From NCBI GenBank assembly GCA_910574895.1, contig CAJTDQ010000012.1:1-46008 (forward strand): 46,008 nt of DNA, in the 5' to 3' direction. Positions within the stretch are counted from its first letter, which is position 1, and each line of letters opens with the position of its first letter. Positions 33,231-42,575 of this stretch are shown here, piece by piece. Source of the stretch: Eubacteriaceae bacterium. GTDB lineage: Bacteria > Bacillota > Clostridia > Lachnospirales > Lachnospiraceae. The notes under the pieces are model-generated. The model was not told where the DNA came from, did no database searches, and saw only the letters and a program-made list of their open reading frames with translations. Made by a program: the position numbers and the translations under genes.

Positions 33231-33259
33231 TTGAACATTCTGCTATCCGTCTATATAAT
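33231..33259 (+). promoter_or_regulatory. sigma-A promoter
   Basis: TTGAAC (33231-33236), 17 bases, TATAAT (33254-33259), 26 bases before the ATG of the following small gene. Confidence 0.75.
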
Positions 33260-33285
33260 GAAATCAAAAAAGGATGGTGGACTTT

Positions 33286-33483
33286 ATGAGAGAAAAGAAA
33301 AATCATTTGTATGTGGATAGTGGGGAACGGAGCATTTTGTTACATAGCCTTGTGGAACTGAAAAATCAGCTCATACAGCAAGGCAGATATACAGACTGCG
33401 TTGACGAACTTATTTTTAAGGTTATCCATGCACCTATAAAAAAATTAAGAGTAGAGCTTGTAGGGGGAAGTGATGTACGATAA
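33286..33483 (+). CDS. small conserved ICE protein, paralogue of the 12.4-kb gene
   Basis: A 65-residue protein (HLYVDSGERSILLHSLVELK..., then VDELIFKVIHAPIKKLRVEL) matching the 12446-12643 product along its length. It has its own sigma-A promoter and a GGATGGTGG-type site. Its end overlaps the next gene. Function unknown. Confidence 0.72.
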   Translation: MREKKNHLYVDSGERSILLHSLVELKNQLIQQGRYTDCVDELIFKVIHAPIKKLRVELVGGSDVR

Positions 33484-33808
33484 GGAATTTAAAGAACTGG
33501 TGAAGATAGCAGCAGAGAAATTAAAAGACGAATCCGTATTGAAACTGCTACAAGCCGATGTAAGTTATCAAAAAGACAGTAAGGATGAGGGATATGCGGA
33601 GGATGCCTTTAACCAGCTTGATTTGACGGAGAAACAGAGGGAAGTTTGCCAACATCTTATAGATTGCAGGGAAAAGCAGGATTTTGAATACGGCACTCAT
33701 GCGTATATTGCAGGACTGATGGATGCGTTTCATATTATGGCGGTATTGTTTCCAGAAAAATGGGATACGGAGAGAATAAGAGAAGCCTTATCACAAAAGA
33801 ACAGATAA
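33473..33808 (+). CDS. small helical protein, DUF6809-like in character
   Basis: A 111-residue all-helical, acidic protein. A central ...LTEKQREVCQHLIDCREKQDFEYGTHAYIAGLMDAFHIM segment resembles the DUF6809-type proteins of Firmicutes mobile elements, but I am not sure. It overlaps the preceding stop by 11 bases; GGGGGAAG lies upstream, and GTG at 33470 is an alternative start. Function unknown. Confidence 0.6.
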   Translation: MYDKEFKELVKIAAEKLKDESVLKLLQADVSYQKDSKDEGYAEDAFNQLDLTEKQREVCQHLIDCREKQDFEYGTHAYIAGLMDAFHIMAVLFPEKWDTERIREALSQKNR

Positions 33809-33840
33809 GGCAGAGAATAAAACGGAATAGATTTTTACAT

Positions 33841-33888
33841 AGCCGATTGGTGTAGTTTAGCAAATAAAACAGCCAGTCGGCTTTTTTT
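33841..33888 (+). terminator. terminator after the small-gene pair
   Basis: AGCCGATTGG (33841-33850) pairs with CCAGTCGGCT (33873-33882), followed by seven T residues. The stem is introduced by TTTTTACATAG. Confidence 0.88.
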
Positions 33889-33958
33889 ATTGCCATGAAT
33901 CCTTTACATAGCCACCTTGACAAAGTGGCTAAATCTATGCGAAAGGAGGACGCACCCT

Positions 33959-34786
33959 ATGTCAAATTGCAAAGTAATCGCTTTAACCAACCAGAAAGGC
34001 GGCGTTGGCAAGACCACCACGGCGGTCAATCTGGGCGTGGCTCTGGCACAGCAGGGCAAAAAAGTTCTGCTCATTGATGCCGATGCACAGGCAAATTTAA
34101 CCATGTCGCTCGGTTACAGCCGACCAGACGACTTGCCCGACACACTCTCCACCATCATGCAGGACATCATTGATGATAAGCCCGTCGATGTTTCCAGAAG
34201 CATCCTGCACCATGACGAGGGCGTTGACCTGCTCCCGTCCAACATTGAACTGTCGGGACTGGAAGTAAGGCTGATAAACGCCATAAGCCGTGAAAGCGTA
34301 TTGAAAACCTGCATCAATGAAGTGAAAAAGAATTACAATACTGTCCTCATTGACTGTATGCCGAGCTTGGGTATGCTGACAATCAATGCACTTGCGGCTG
34401 CTGACAGCGTGGTTATCCCGACACAGCCCCATTATCTTTCTGCCAAAGGCTTAGAGCTGTTGCTTCGCTCCGTGTTTAAAGTGAAACGGCAGATTAACCC
34501 GCACCTGCGGATTGACGGCATCCTTATGACGATGGTAATGCCACGCACGAACATCTCTAAGGAAATCACGGCAACGGTAAAAAGTGCCTACGGGCAGAGA
34601 ATCAAGGTATTCGATGCACAGATACCCCACTCCATCCGTGCTGTGGAAGCCACCGCAGAGGGAAAGAGCATTTTTGCCTACGACAAGGGCGGCAAGGTAG
34701 CCGCCGCTTACGAGCAGTTCGGAAAGGAGGTGGCAGAGCTTGGCGAGAAGCAGAGAAAGCAAAATCGAGCTGACCGCATACGATGA
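33959..34786 (+). CDS. parA: ParA-type partition ATPase
   Basis: A 275-residue deviant-Walker ATPase: NQKGGVGKTTTAVNLGVALA (11-30), LLIDADAQANLT, and VLIDCMPSLGMLT. It partners the overlapping parB gene for segregation or stabilisation of the excised, replicating ICE. AAAGGAGG sets the ATG. A hairpin AGCCAC/GTGGCT (33910-33930 region) with TTGACA in its loop sits upstream. Confidence 0.93.
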   Translation: MSNCKVIALTNQKGGVGKTTTAVNLGVALAQQGKKVLLIDADAQANLTMSLGYSRPDDLPDTLSTIMQDIIDDKPVDVSRSILHHDEGVDLLPSNIELSGLEVRLINAISRESVLKTCINEVKKNYNTVLIDCMPSLGMLTINALAAADSVVIPTQPHYLSAKGLELLLRSVFKVKRQINPHLRIDGILMTMVMPRTNISKEITATVKSAYGQRIKVFDAQIPHSIRAVEATAEGKSIFAYDKGGKVAAAYEQFGKEVAELGEKQRKQNRADRIR

Positions 34787-35684
34787 CCTCTTTGAAACGG
34801 ACGAGAGCCGTGCGGAAGCGAATCTAAGCAAAATAAGGGAAATCCCGATTGCGGAGATTGACGAGTTCCCAGACCACCCGTTCAAGGTCTTAATGGACGA
34901 GGACATGGAGCAGCTTGTGGACAGCGTAAGGCGGAGCGGCGTGATGACCCCTGCCACTGTCCGCCAGAAAGAGGATGGGCGGTATGAGCTTATCAGCGGT
35001 CACAGGAGGAAAAAGGCTTGCGAGATTGCAGGGCTTGAAACGCTCAAATGCGAAGTTAAGGAGCTGACCCGTGACGAAGCGATTATCGTCATGGTTGAGA
35101 GTAATCTCCAAAGGACTACTATCTTGCCGAGTGAGAAAGCCTTTGCGTATAAGATGCGGCTTGAAGCGATGAAGCGACAAGGACAGCGTACAGATTTAAC
35201 TTGTTCCCCAGTGGGTAACAAGTTGCAAGGCGTAAAATCATCAGATGAACTTGCCGAGAAAGTCGGGGAAAGTAAAAATCAGATTTTCCGCTATATCCGT
35301 CTGACCGAGCTTGTACCCGAAATCCTGCAAATGGTTGATGAACGCCAAATTGCTTTCCGCCCTGCGGTGGAAATCTCCTATTTGTCCGAGGAACAGCAAT
35401 ATACGCTTTTAGAAGCGATGGGCTACAACGATGCGACGCCCTCTCTTGCACAGGCTATCAAGATGAAAAAGTTCATGCAGGAGGGAAAGCTCACGGATGA
35501 GGTTATCCAGAGCATCATGCAGGAGGAAAAGCCAAACCAGAAAGAAAAACCCGCCTTTAAGGACGAGCGGATAACCAAGCTCATACCGAAATCCATTCCC
35601 AGAGGGCAGGAAACGGATTTTGTCGTAAAGGCGTTGGAGTTTTACAACCGCCACTTACAGCGGAGCAAGGCTCACGAGAGGTAA
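34740..35684 (+). CDS. parB: ParB-type partition protein
   Basis: A 314-residue protein starting at TTG behind AAAGGAGG inside parA (47-base overlap). The ParB N-domain has IREIPIAEIDEFPDHPFK, GVMTPATVR, YELISGHRRKKA (GHRR box) and VESNLQR; a helix-turn-helix follows (SSDELAEKVGESKNQIFRYIRLTELV). It binds a centromere-like site and works with ParA. No parS repeat was found by eye. Confidence 0.92.
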   Translation: MARSRESKIELTAYDDLFETDESRAEANLSKIREIPIAEIDEFPDHPFKVLMDEDMEQLVDSVRRSGVMTPATVRQKEDGRYELISGHRRKKACEIAGLETLKCEVKELTRDEAIIVMVESNLQRTTILPSEKAFAYKMRLEAMKRQGQRTDLTCSPVGNKLQGVKSSDELAEKVGESKNQIFRYIRLTELVPEILQMVDERQIAFRPAVEISYLSEEQQYTLLEAMGYNDATPSLAQAIKMKKFMQEGKLTDEVIQSIMQEEKPNQKEKPAFKDERITKLIPKSIPRGQETDFVVKALEFYNRHLQRSKAHER

Positions 35685-35827
35685 GGCAGGAAAAATAGGG
35701 ATTTTGGAGATGGACGCCGAGGGGAAAGTCTGCCCTTTGGGAAACAGAAAAAATTTTTTGACTTCCCCCTCTCCACACCTCTCCCCCTAGATACTGCCAG
35801 TAACTATCCGAGAAAAGAAATATTAAA

Positions 35828-35853
35828 AGCTGTCCAGATGGGCGGCTTTTTTT
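35828..35853 (+). terminator. terminator after parAB
   Basis: AGCTGTCC, loop AGAT, GGGCGGCT (with two G-T pairs), then seven T residues. It separates parAB from the adhesin gene, whose own promoter I could not find in the 216-base gap. Confidence 0.75.
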
Positions 35854-35900
35854 CTGCCAGAAAGTCAGCTATCAACATGAGAACGAACAGGAGGTAATGA

Positions 35901-38900
35901 ATGAAGATATGTAAATTATTGAGGAGAGCTGCGGCGTTTGCTTTAGCTGCGGTCACGGCACTGTCCGCCGTCCCTGCCACGACAGCGTTTGCGGCAGGCG
36001 ACATCGGCACGATTTCCTTTACCCACACTTACGACGGCGCAGGGAACGCAATCAGATATAATTCCAGTGCGAACATCGGCGGTCATACCGCAGGAGGGAC
36101 GGGCGAATATAAGTACCGCATGTATGTGGACGGGGAAACGGCGTTCTGCCTTCAGCCAGGAGTGCCGCTGAAAACAGGAAATACGCTTGCAAAAGCGTCT
36201 TCCAACGCTTGGAACTCCCTTTCCGCAGAACAGAAAAAGGCGGTGGGGCTTGCCCTGCTTTACGGCTATCAGGGCAACAGCGGGAATCTGTCTGGAAGCG
36301 ATGACGAGAAATGGCTTGCCACCCAGACCCTTGTATGGGAGTTCGTCACGGGATGCCGCAATTCTGCAAGCCCGTACAGCCAGACAAGCACGACCGTTTA
36401 CAGCCTGCACTTTGGCTCGAACTATGCCAACAGCGGGGCGAGGGCGGCTTACGACCAGATTGTATCATTCATGACAAGGCACAGCACAATTCCGAGTTTT
36501 ATGTCAGCAGGCAAGAAAGACATTACAAAGGAGCTTGCCTATAAGGACGGGAAATACAGCCTGACGCTGACGGATAAAAATAATTCCCTCTCCGAGTATT
36601 CCTTTACCAGCTCCGACAGCAATGTGAAAGTTTCCAAGTCTGGGAACAAGCTCACCATCACGTCAAAGAAAGCCATTGACGGCAAGGCGAGGATTACGGC
36701 GACAAGAAATAATACGCCGACGGTCAGCAGCGGGGCGATGATGATTGCCTATGGCGACCCGAACTTGCAGGATGTCATTACAGGCGTGGAGAACGTGGAC
36801 ACCATGACGGCGTATATCAACGTGGAAACGCCGACAGGGACGGTCGCACTGAAAAAGACTTCCGAGGACGGCGTTGTCAGCGGGATTTCCTTTACCATCA
36901 AAGGCGACGGCTTCAACAAGACCGTAAAGACAGATAAAGACGGAAATATCACGGTGGAGGGCTTATTCCCCGGCACTTACACCGTCACGGAGCAGTCCAT
37001 CGACCGCTATGAGCCGCAGAAAACCCAGACCGTGACGATTATCGGGGGAAAGACTTCTACGGTCACATTCAGCAATACTTTGAAGCGTGGCAGTCTGGAA
37101 GTCGTCAAAACATCCGAGGACAATCTTGTGGAGGGCGTGAAGTTCCACCTTTACGGCACTTCTTTAAGCGGATTGGCGGTGGATGAATACGCCGTGACCG
37201 ATAAGAACGGGCTGGCAAAGTTTGAGAATGTCCTTATCAGCGGCAGCACGCCGTACACCCTTGAGGAAGTGGACACGGCTATCCGCTACGTTGTCCCCGC
37301 ATCCCAGACCGCCCCGATTGAGTGGAAAAAGGTCACAAAACGCAGTTTTACCAACATCTTAAAGAAATTCAATGTCACGGTATTAAAGACCGACATGGAA
37401 ACGGGGAAGAAGCCGCAGGGCGACGCTTCCCTTGCAGGTGCGGTTTACGGCATCTATCAGGGCGAGGAATTAGTTGACACTTATACCACCGATGAAAACG
37501 GGCAGTTCACAACGAAGTATTATATCTGCGGGAACGATTGGAGCATCCGTGAGATTACCCCGTCCGAGGGCTATCTTTTAGATACTACAATCCACCATGT
37601 AGGGGCAGAGCCAGAGCTTTACACCGTGGAATATAATTCTGCCAAGAATGATGTAAACGAGCAGGTTATCAAAGGCAATATCGCCATCATCAAGCACACC
37701 GACAACGGCGAAACCCAGATTGAAACGCCAGAGGAGGGGGCTGTCTTTGAGGTATATCTGAAATCCGCAGGCGGCTTCGATGCGGCGGAGGAAACCGAGC
37801 GTGACACGCTTATCTGCGATGAAAACGGCTTTGCCCAGACAAAGGATATGCCGTATGGCATCTACACCGTACACCAGACCTCTGGATGGGACGGGCGTGA
37901 GCTGATGAAAGACTTTGACGTGTTCATCTGCAAGGACAGCCAGACTTACCGCTACCTTATCAACAACGCCAACTTCGAGAGCTATATTAAAATTGTTAAG
38001 AAAGACGTGGAAACGGGCAAAGTTATCCCCTATGCAGGGGCAGGCTTCCAGATTTACGACCCAGAGGGAAACCTTGTAACAATGAAATTCACTTATCCAG
38101 AAGTGACGGAGATTGACACGTTCTACACCACGGCAGACGGCGGTCTTATCACGCCGCAGACTTTGGAATACGGCAAGGGCTATTCTCTCGTTGAGGTGCA
38201 AGCTCCATACGGCTATGTCCTCGACTCCGAGCCAGTCTATTTTGATGTGGAGCAGGAAAACTCCGAGGAGGAAAGCGGTATTACCATTGTCAAGGTGGAA
38301 CGCTCCAATATGGCACAGAAAGGAAAGATTACAGTATCCAAGTCTGGCGAGGTATTCAGTAGGGTATCAGGAAACAAGGGGCTGTACCAGCCGATTTTTG
38401 CCGTGGATAATTTAGAGGGTGCAGTTTACGAGATTACCGCAGCCGAGGACATTATTACAACCGATGGCACGGTCAGAGCCGAGAAAGGCGAAGTCGTAGA
38501 TACGCTTACCACAGGGGAAGATGGTACGGCGGAATCCAAAGAGCTTTATCTCGGAAAGTATGAGGTAAAGGAAGTGACTGCCCCGTATGGCATGGTATTA
38601 AACGATGAAATCCATGCCGTGGAGCTTGTGTATGCGGGGCAGGAAATCGAAGTGACGGAAACAGGCACGGAATTTTACAATGAGCGTCAGCGTGTGGAAA
38701 TCGACCTCAATAAAACTCTTGAGGTGGACGAAGCATACGGCGTAGGCAGCAACGGAGAAATCAAAGACGTCACGTTTGGTTTGTATGCAGCCGAGGAGCT
38801 GACCGCAGCCGACGGCTCTGTTATCCCTGCGGACGGATTGATTGAAGTCATCTTCCTTGATGAGAACGGTCACGGAAAGGCAATCAGCGACCTGCCGATG

Positions 38901-40049
38901 GGCAGCTATTATGTGCAGGAAATATCAACAAACGCAGCTTACCTTGTAAGCGATGAGAAATACCCTGTTGACTTTGAGTACGCAGGACAGGAAACAGCCG
39001 TCGTGAACATCACGGCAAATGAGGGAGAAGCCATTGAAAACGAACTGATTTACGGCTCTGTCAGCGGCAGGAAATCCAACGAGGACGGTGAGGATTTAGG
39101 CGGTGCGTTAATCGGCATCTTTCAGACGGGGACAACGGAATATACAAAGGAAAATGCGATTGCGACTGCCACATCTGAGGATGACGGCAGTTTTTCTTTT
39201 GGCGAAGTTCCGTATGGCACATGGGTAATCCGTGAAATCGAAAGCCCGAAAGGATATGTACTCTCCGAGGAAGAAATCAGCGTAACAATCGGCGAAGTAG
39301 ATGAGGTTGTGGAAATCGAGCTTGTCAATTATTTCATCAAAGGCAATATTGCTCTGACAAAAGTAGACAAGGACTATCCCGACAACAAGCTCACAGGTGC
39401 GGTATTCGAGGTCTACTCTGATGCCAACGGCGACGGAAAACTGGACAAGAAAGATGAGCTGCTCGGCGAGATGGGCGAGGTGGAAAAAGGCGTGTACCAG
39501 ATGAGCGACCTCAGATACGGCAAGTACCTTGTCCGTGAGAAAACCGCCCCGACAGGCTTTGTTCTGGACGAGAATGTTTATCCCGTATCCATCGAGGAAA
39601 ACGGCAAGACCTACAACGTGGAGAATGAAGCGGGCAAAGGATTTTTAAATGAAGCGCAGAAAGGCTCATTAAAAATCGTCAAGACATCCTCTGACGGCAA
39701 AGTGGAGGGCTTCTCTTTCCGTGTGATTGGAAAAGATTACGACCAGACATTCAAGACGGACAAAAACGGCGAAATCGCCATTGACGGCTTGCGTATCGGC
39801 GAGTACACCGTGTCCGAAGTCAGCGATAAGGCATCCTCTGGCTATATCCTGCCCGCCGACCAGAAAGTGACCATCAAGACGGACGAAACGGCAACCGTAA
39901 CCATGCACAACGAGCTGCGTGATACACCAAAAACAGGCGACGATTTTAACCTCGGCTTGTGGGTAAGCCTTGCGGCGGCATTTACAGTCGGTGCGGGAAT
40001 CTTCGGGTTTGCAGGCTACCAGTGCGGAAGAAAGAAAAAGGAGGACTAA
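35901..40049 (+). CDS. thioester-domain and CnaB-repeat surface adhesin
   Basis: A 1382-residue wall-anchored protein. A signal peptide (1-32, AFA-A cleavage) is followed by a thioester-type domain: C83 in the AFCLQPGV segment and Q142 in the TQTLVWEF segment are the expected cross-link partners. From about residue 305 to 1340 run roughly ten CnaB/SpaA-like domains, each with a Lys near the start (VALKKTSEDG, LEVVKTSEDN, IKIVKKDVETG...) and a Y-x-V/L-x-E ending. The C-terminus has TPKTGD, a membrane helix and RKKKED. The ICE sortase B is its probable anchoring enzyme. Likely role: host-cell or mating-pair adhesion. GGAGG sets the start. Confidence 0.9.
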   Translation: MKICKLLRRAAAFALAAVTALSAVPATTAFAAGDIGTISFTHTYDGAGNAIRYNSSANIGGHTAGGTGEYKYRMYVDGETAFCLQPGVPLKTGNTLAKASSNAWNSLSAEQKKAVGLALLYGYQGNSGNLSGSDDEKWLATQTLVWEFVTGCRNSASPYSQTSTTVYSLHFGSNYANSGARAAYDQIVSFMTRHSTIPSFMSAGKKDITKELAYKDGKYSLTLTDKNNSLSEYSFTSSDSNVKVSKSGNKLTITSKKAIDGKARITATRNNTPTVSSGAMMIAYGDPNLQDVITGVENVDTMTAYINVETPTGTVALKKTSEDGVVSGISFTIKGDGFNKTVKTDKDGNITVEGLFPGTYTVTEQSIDRYEPQKTQTVTIIGGKTSTVTFSNTLKRGSLEVVKTSEDNLVEGVKFHLYGTSLSGLAVDEYAVTDKNGLAKFENVLISGSTPYTLEEVDTAIRYVVPASQTAPIEWKKVTKRSFTNILKKFNVTVLKTDMETGKKPQGDASLAGAVYGIYQGEELVDTYTTDENGQFTTKYYICGNDWSIREITPSEGYLLDTTIHHVGAEPELYTVEYNSAKNDVNEQVIKGNIAIIKHTDNGETQIETPEEGAVFEVYLKSAGGFDAAEETERDTLICDENGFAQTKDMPYGIYTVHQTSGWDGRELMKDFDVFICKDSQTYRYLINNANFESYIKIVKKDVETGKVIPYAGAGFQIYDPEGNLVTMKFTYPEVTEIDTFYTTADGGLITPQTLEYGKGYSLVEVQAPYGYVLDSEPVYFDVEQENSEEESGITIVKVERSNMAQKGKITVSKSGEVFSRVSGNKGLYQPIFAVDNLEGAVYEITAAEDIITTDGTVRAEKGEVVDTLTTGEDGTAESKELYLGKYEVKEVTAPYGMVLNDEIHAVELVYAGQEIEVTETGTEFYNERQRVEIDLNKTLEVDEAYGVGSNGEIKDVTFGLYAAEELTAADGSVIPADGLIEVIFLDENGHGKAISDLPMGSYYVQEISTNAAYLVSDEKYPVDFEYAGQETAVVNITANEGEAIENELIYGSVSGRKSNEDGEDLGGALIGIFQTGTTEYTKENAIATATSEDDGSFSFGEVPYGTWVIREIESPKGYVLSEEEISVTIGEVDEVVEIELVNYFIKGNIALTKVDKDYPDNKLTGAVFEVYSDANGDGKLDKKDELLGEMGEVEKGVYQMSDLRYGKYLVREKTAPTGFVLDENVYPVSIEENGKTYNVENEAGKGFLNEAQKGSLKIVKTSSDGKVEGFSFRVIGKDYDQTFKTDKNGEIAIDGLRIGEYTVSEVSDKASSGYILPADQKVTIKTDETATVTMHNELRDTPKTGDDFNLGLWVSLAAAFTVGAGIFGFAGYQCGRKKKED

Positions 40050-40052
40050 GGG

Positions 40053-40142
40053 ATGAGGGCAAAGACAATCATTGCTGCCATTCTTGCCGTATTCATGGTA
40101 AGTGCGGCGGTATGGCTGAAAATCCGTAACAGGAAGAAATAA
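40053..40142 (+). CDS. 29-residue single-span membrane peptide
   Basis: A peptide with one hydrophobic helix (TIIAAILAVFMVSAAVWL) and a basic tail, starting three bases after the adhesin stop behind AAGGAGG. Short, but the ribosome site and helix favour a real gene. Confidence 0.55.
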   Translation: MRAKTIIAAILAVFMVSAAVWLKIRNRKK

Positions 40143-40166
40143 ATTAAGACAGATTGATGTAGATCG

Positions 40167-40194
40167 GGGCGGTTGGAAGATACCGCCCTCTTTT
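40167..40194 (+). terminator. terminator after the adhesin unit
   Basis: GGGCGGT pairs with ACCGCCC around eight bases, followed by TCTTTTC. Confidence 0.75.
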
Positions 40195-40211
40195 CATGTA
40201 TGGAGGTAATT

Positions 40212-40517
40212 ATGGACAGTCTGAAAACCATTGAGGGCAAAGTCAGAGCCGTCCTGCAAGAGAATGAGGACGCCAGAAATGACGACATGGTGCTGTACCT
40301 TGCCCTCTGCAATCTTTATCTGAAAGGTGCTGGAGCTATGCCGCTTGCCCAGATACTTTTGAACCATAAGGAGCTTGGCTTGCCGAGCTTTGAGAGCGTG
40401 GGCAGGACACGCCGCAAATTGCAGGAGAAATGCCCAGAGCTTTTAGGGAGCGTGCGGATGCAGAAAGTCAGAGCCAAAGGCGAAAAGGCATACCGCAGAT
40501 ATGCAAAAGAATCGTGA
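40212..40517 (+). CDS. phage/ICE-type conserved hypothetical protein
   Basis: A 101-residue basic helical protein with LYLALCNLYLKG, PLAQILLNHKELGLPSFESVGRTRRKLQEKCPEL. Similar proteins occur in Firmicutes phages and ICEs near replication genes, and the central part looks like a DNA-binding helix-turn-helix. GGAGGT precedes the ATG. Confidence 0.65.
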   Translation: MDSLKTIEGKVRAVLQENEDARNDDMVLYLALCNLYLKGAGAMPLAQILLNHKELGLPSFESVGRTRRKLQEKCPELLGSVRMQKVRAKGEKAYRRYAKES

Positions 40518-40525
40518 GGTGAAAG

Positions 40526-40846
40526 ATGCAGGATAAGTCTTTTGAATATGGTGGGCATCATTTTATCCCAGAGCGGCAGTTTACAAAGCGGGAAGATGAT
40601 TTTTTTAAGATTACCCGCAGATTAAAGACAGATAGGGAACTTGGCTTTTTCGCCGCCGACTATTACGGCAGGGGAAGCCAGAAATTCCCTTATTCTTATG
40701 ATGATTTTTATGCTGCATCCACGGACAGGAAGTGCGATATTTTCCGCTGCGTGGAGAACGGCAGGCTGTACGTCCCCTGCCAGTATGAATTGCAGCAATA
40801 TATGGACGAAAAGCAAAAAGAGAGGAGGAACGCCTATGAACGGTGA
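40526..40846 (+). CDS. conserved ICE accessory protein (FEYGGHHFIPERQF type)
   Basis: A 106-residue protein; the N-terminal FEYGGHHFIPERQF and the later DIFRCVENGRLYVPCQYELQQY segment are shared with many ICE accessory genes I recall, without a known function. It opens a chain of overlapping or closely spaced small genes (40.5-43.8 kb) leading to the helicase gene. Confidence 0.65.
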   Translation: MQDKSFEYGGHHFIPERQFTKREDDFFKITRRLKTDRELGFFAADYYGRGSQKFPYSYDDFYAASTDRKCDIFRCVENGRLYVPCQYELQQYMDEKQKERRNAYER

Positions 40847-41111
40847 AACACGCTCCAATCAGGGCTATGAAATCATAGAGGGCTGCACTATCGGGAACAC
40901 GGAGCTTGTCATCGGGCATCACCCGAAAGCCCCGAACCCTTATGTATGCTGGTACTGCAAGGGCGGCGACAACTACTATTGGGGCTGCTACTGCAACACA
41001 CTCGAAGCGGCGAGGGAAAAGTTGAATGAACGCTACCAGTCGGAGTGCCAGATGCCATATAACCAACAGCACGATAAAAAGGCGAAGCAGCGCGATGGGC
41101 GTGAGCGGTAG
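40836..41111 (+). CDS. small Cys/Trp-rich ICE accessory protein
   Basis: A 91-residue protein (GYEIIEGCTIGNTELVIGHH..., VCWYCKGGDNYYWGCYC) related in style to the longer 41.26-kb product (both open with a YE.. signal then an IG..E.V.G strand). It overlaps the previous gene by 11 bases; GAGGAGGAA lies upstream. The CWYC...CYC cysteines may bind a metal. Function unknown. Confidence 0.65.
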   Translation: MNGETRSNQGYEIIEGCTIGNTELVIGHHPKAPNPYVCWYCKGGDNYYWGCYCNTLEAAREKLNERYQSECQMPYNQQHDKKAKQRDGRER

Positions 41112-41112
41112 T

Positions 41113-41271
41113 ATGGGCAGCAATGAAAACAACAAGAAGTATGACTGCACGATTTGTCCTTACCCCCGATATAAGGACAGCCGTGTTATCTTCTGCGACG
41201 TCTGCATCCGAAAGGTTTTGGACTGGCAGAGGGAGAAAAAGCAAAGAAAGGAGAAGCCCGATGGAGAATGA
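41113..41271 (+). CDS. short putative zinc-binding protein
   Basis: A 52-residue basic protein with two Cys pairs, CTIC and CDVC, 17 residues apart, as in small zinc ribbons. The start is uncertain: 41113 is preferred, 41095 would add six residues. It overlaps the next gene by 11 bases. Confidence 0.55.
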   Translation: MGSNENNKKYDCTICPYPRYKDSRVIFCDVCIRKVLDWQREKKQRKEKPDGE

Positions 41272-41866
41272 AGAAAAACGGATGATTAGCTCCTATGAGG
41301 TCACGCAGAGCATCCACATCGGCAAAAAGGAAGTCGTGTTCGGCATAGATGAGAAAGAGGAATACCCGTATCTTGTCTGCTGTTGCACTTACGACAACCC
41401 GCTGTCCGCAGAATGGGTGACCGATGCGGTCGGCTCTGACGACTATCTGGAAGCCATGCAGATGTTTACCGACAGGGTGCAGGAACAGATAGAAAGTGTA
41501 AGAGCCGAGCAGGAACAGTTCAAGTTTGACATGACCCCGTTTACCATAGACGACTGCATCCCAGACGACAAAAGCGGCAGCATTGTGGGCAAGGTCGTTG
41601 TCATCAATGCCGAGGTCAACCGCCATGAGTACAGGCATTCCGCCTACCAGCTTGTACTGGCGGACGGCGGTCACGGAGCGTTGGGCGGCAGGGGGCAGGC
41701 GGTGTTCGGCACTTCCCTTGCGGACGGCAAGCACGCCCGATGGGAACGGTGCGACGTGCTTGGGGAAATCAAGCCAGAGAAGATGCCCGTCTGGGCAAAG
41801 GAAGCACTCGCAAAAATCAAGGAACAGGAAAAGGCGAAAAAATCAAAGAGCAGGGAGGAACGCTGA
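41261..41866 (+). CDS. ICE accessory protein of unknown function
   Basis: A 201-residue acidic protein (SSYEVTQSIHIGKKEVVFGID..., then DDCIPDDKSGSIVGKVVVINAEV and a conserved-looking YQLVLADGGHGALGGRGQAVFGT segment). The C-terminus is Lys/Glu-rich. AAGGAG precedes the ATG; the stop overlaps the next start by one base. Family not recognised. Confidence 0.65.
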   Translation: MENEEKRMISSYEVTQSIHIGKKEVVFGIDEKEEYPYLVCCCTYDNPLSAEWVTDAVGSDDYLEAMQMFTDRVQEQIESVRAEQEQFKFDMTPFTIDDCIPDDKSGSIVGKVVVINAEVNRHEYRHSAYQLVLADGGHGALGGRGQAVFGTSLADGKHARWERCDVLGEIKPEKMPVWAKEALAKIKEQEKAKKSKSREER

Positions 41867-42564
41867 TGGAGGTACGGGCTTTGACGCAATCCGAACAGAA
41901 ATACACCTACGCCCAGAGTATGCAGCTTGAGGGGCAGACGGGGTGCATCGGTCATCTCCGTGGGGACTTTGGCGGCTCTGGAAACGAGTTTCATACCGAT
42001 TGGTCTGACACAAGGGAACAGTGGAAAACCGATGAATTTAAGGCAGGGCTTGACGATGTAATCAACGCCCTGCGTGAAGATAAGGGGCTTCTGCACAGCC
42101 GCCGTGATATGTCGTCGGCTGCAAGGCAATCCCCCGATGCCGCCTTTATGGGGAATTACTGTACTGAGTACGGCTTCCGTGTAGATACTGACAAACACGC
42201 TTTCCTGCTCCGTTGCAACCCGACAAAGGGCGACTATAACTTTTACTGCTACTGCTATGTGAAAGAATGGCTCGATAAGCATATATCCAGAGCGGAACAG
42301 GGAATCCACTTTATAGACCCCCATTACAAAGAGCTGTTCCGCATCCCCGATGGCGGGAAAATCATTATCAACTATGCGTGGGGAGAAAAGGCGGAAAAGA
42401 CCTGCCGTTTCATTGACGAATGCCATACCGAGGTGGGCAGCAATCTCTACCATATCTGCGAGTTTGCCGAGCGTATGGAAAGGAACGGGCATAGCTGCGA
42501 GCCGAAGCCGCAAGAGCCGCCGTCCGCACAGAAAGCCCCGAAACACAAAGACCATGAACGATAG
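41866..42564 (+). CDS. ICE accessory protein with C-terminal PDGG domain
   Basis: A 232-residue protein. The N-terminus contains TGCIGHLRGDFGGSGNEFHTDW, common in ICE accessory proteins. Residues about 165-215 (FRIPDGGKIIINYAWGEKAEKTC..., ECHTEVGSNLYHICEFAERMERNG) match almost the whole 74-residue product encoded at 43040-43264, so this domain is duplicated in the operon. Function unknown. Confidence 0.68.
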   Translation: MEVRALTQSEQKYTYAQSMQLEGQTGCIGHLRGDFGGSGNEFHTDWSDTREQWKTDEFKAGLDDVINALREDKGLLHSRRDMSSAARQSPDAAFMGNYCTEYGFRVDTDKHAFLLRCNPTKGDYNFYCYCYVKEWLDKHISRAEQGIHFIDPHYKELFRIPDGGKIIINYAWGEKAEKTCRFIDECHTEVGSNLYHICEFAERMERNGHSCEPKPQEPPSAQKAPKHKDHER

Positions 42565-42575
42565 GAGATGTGACT

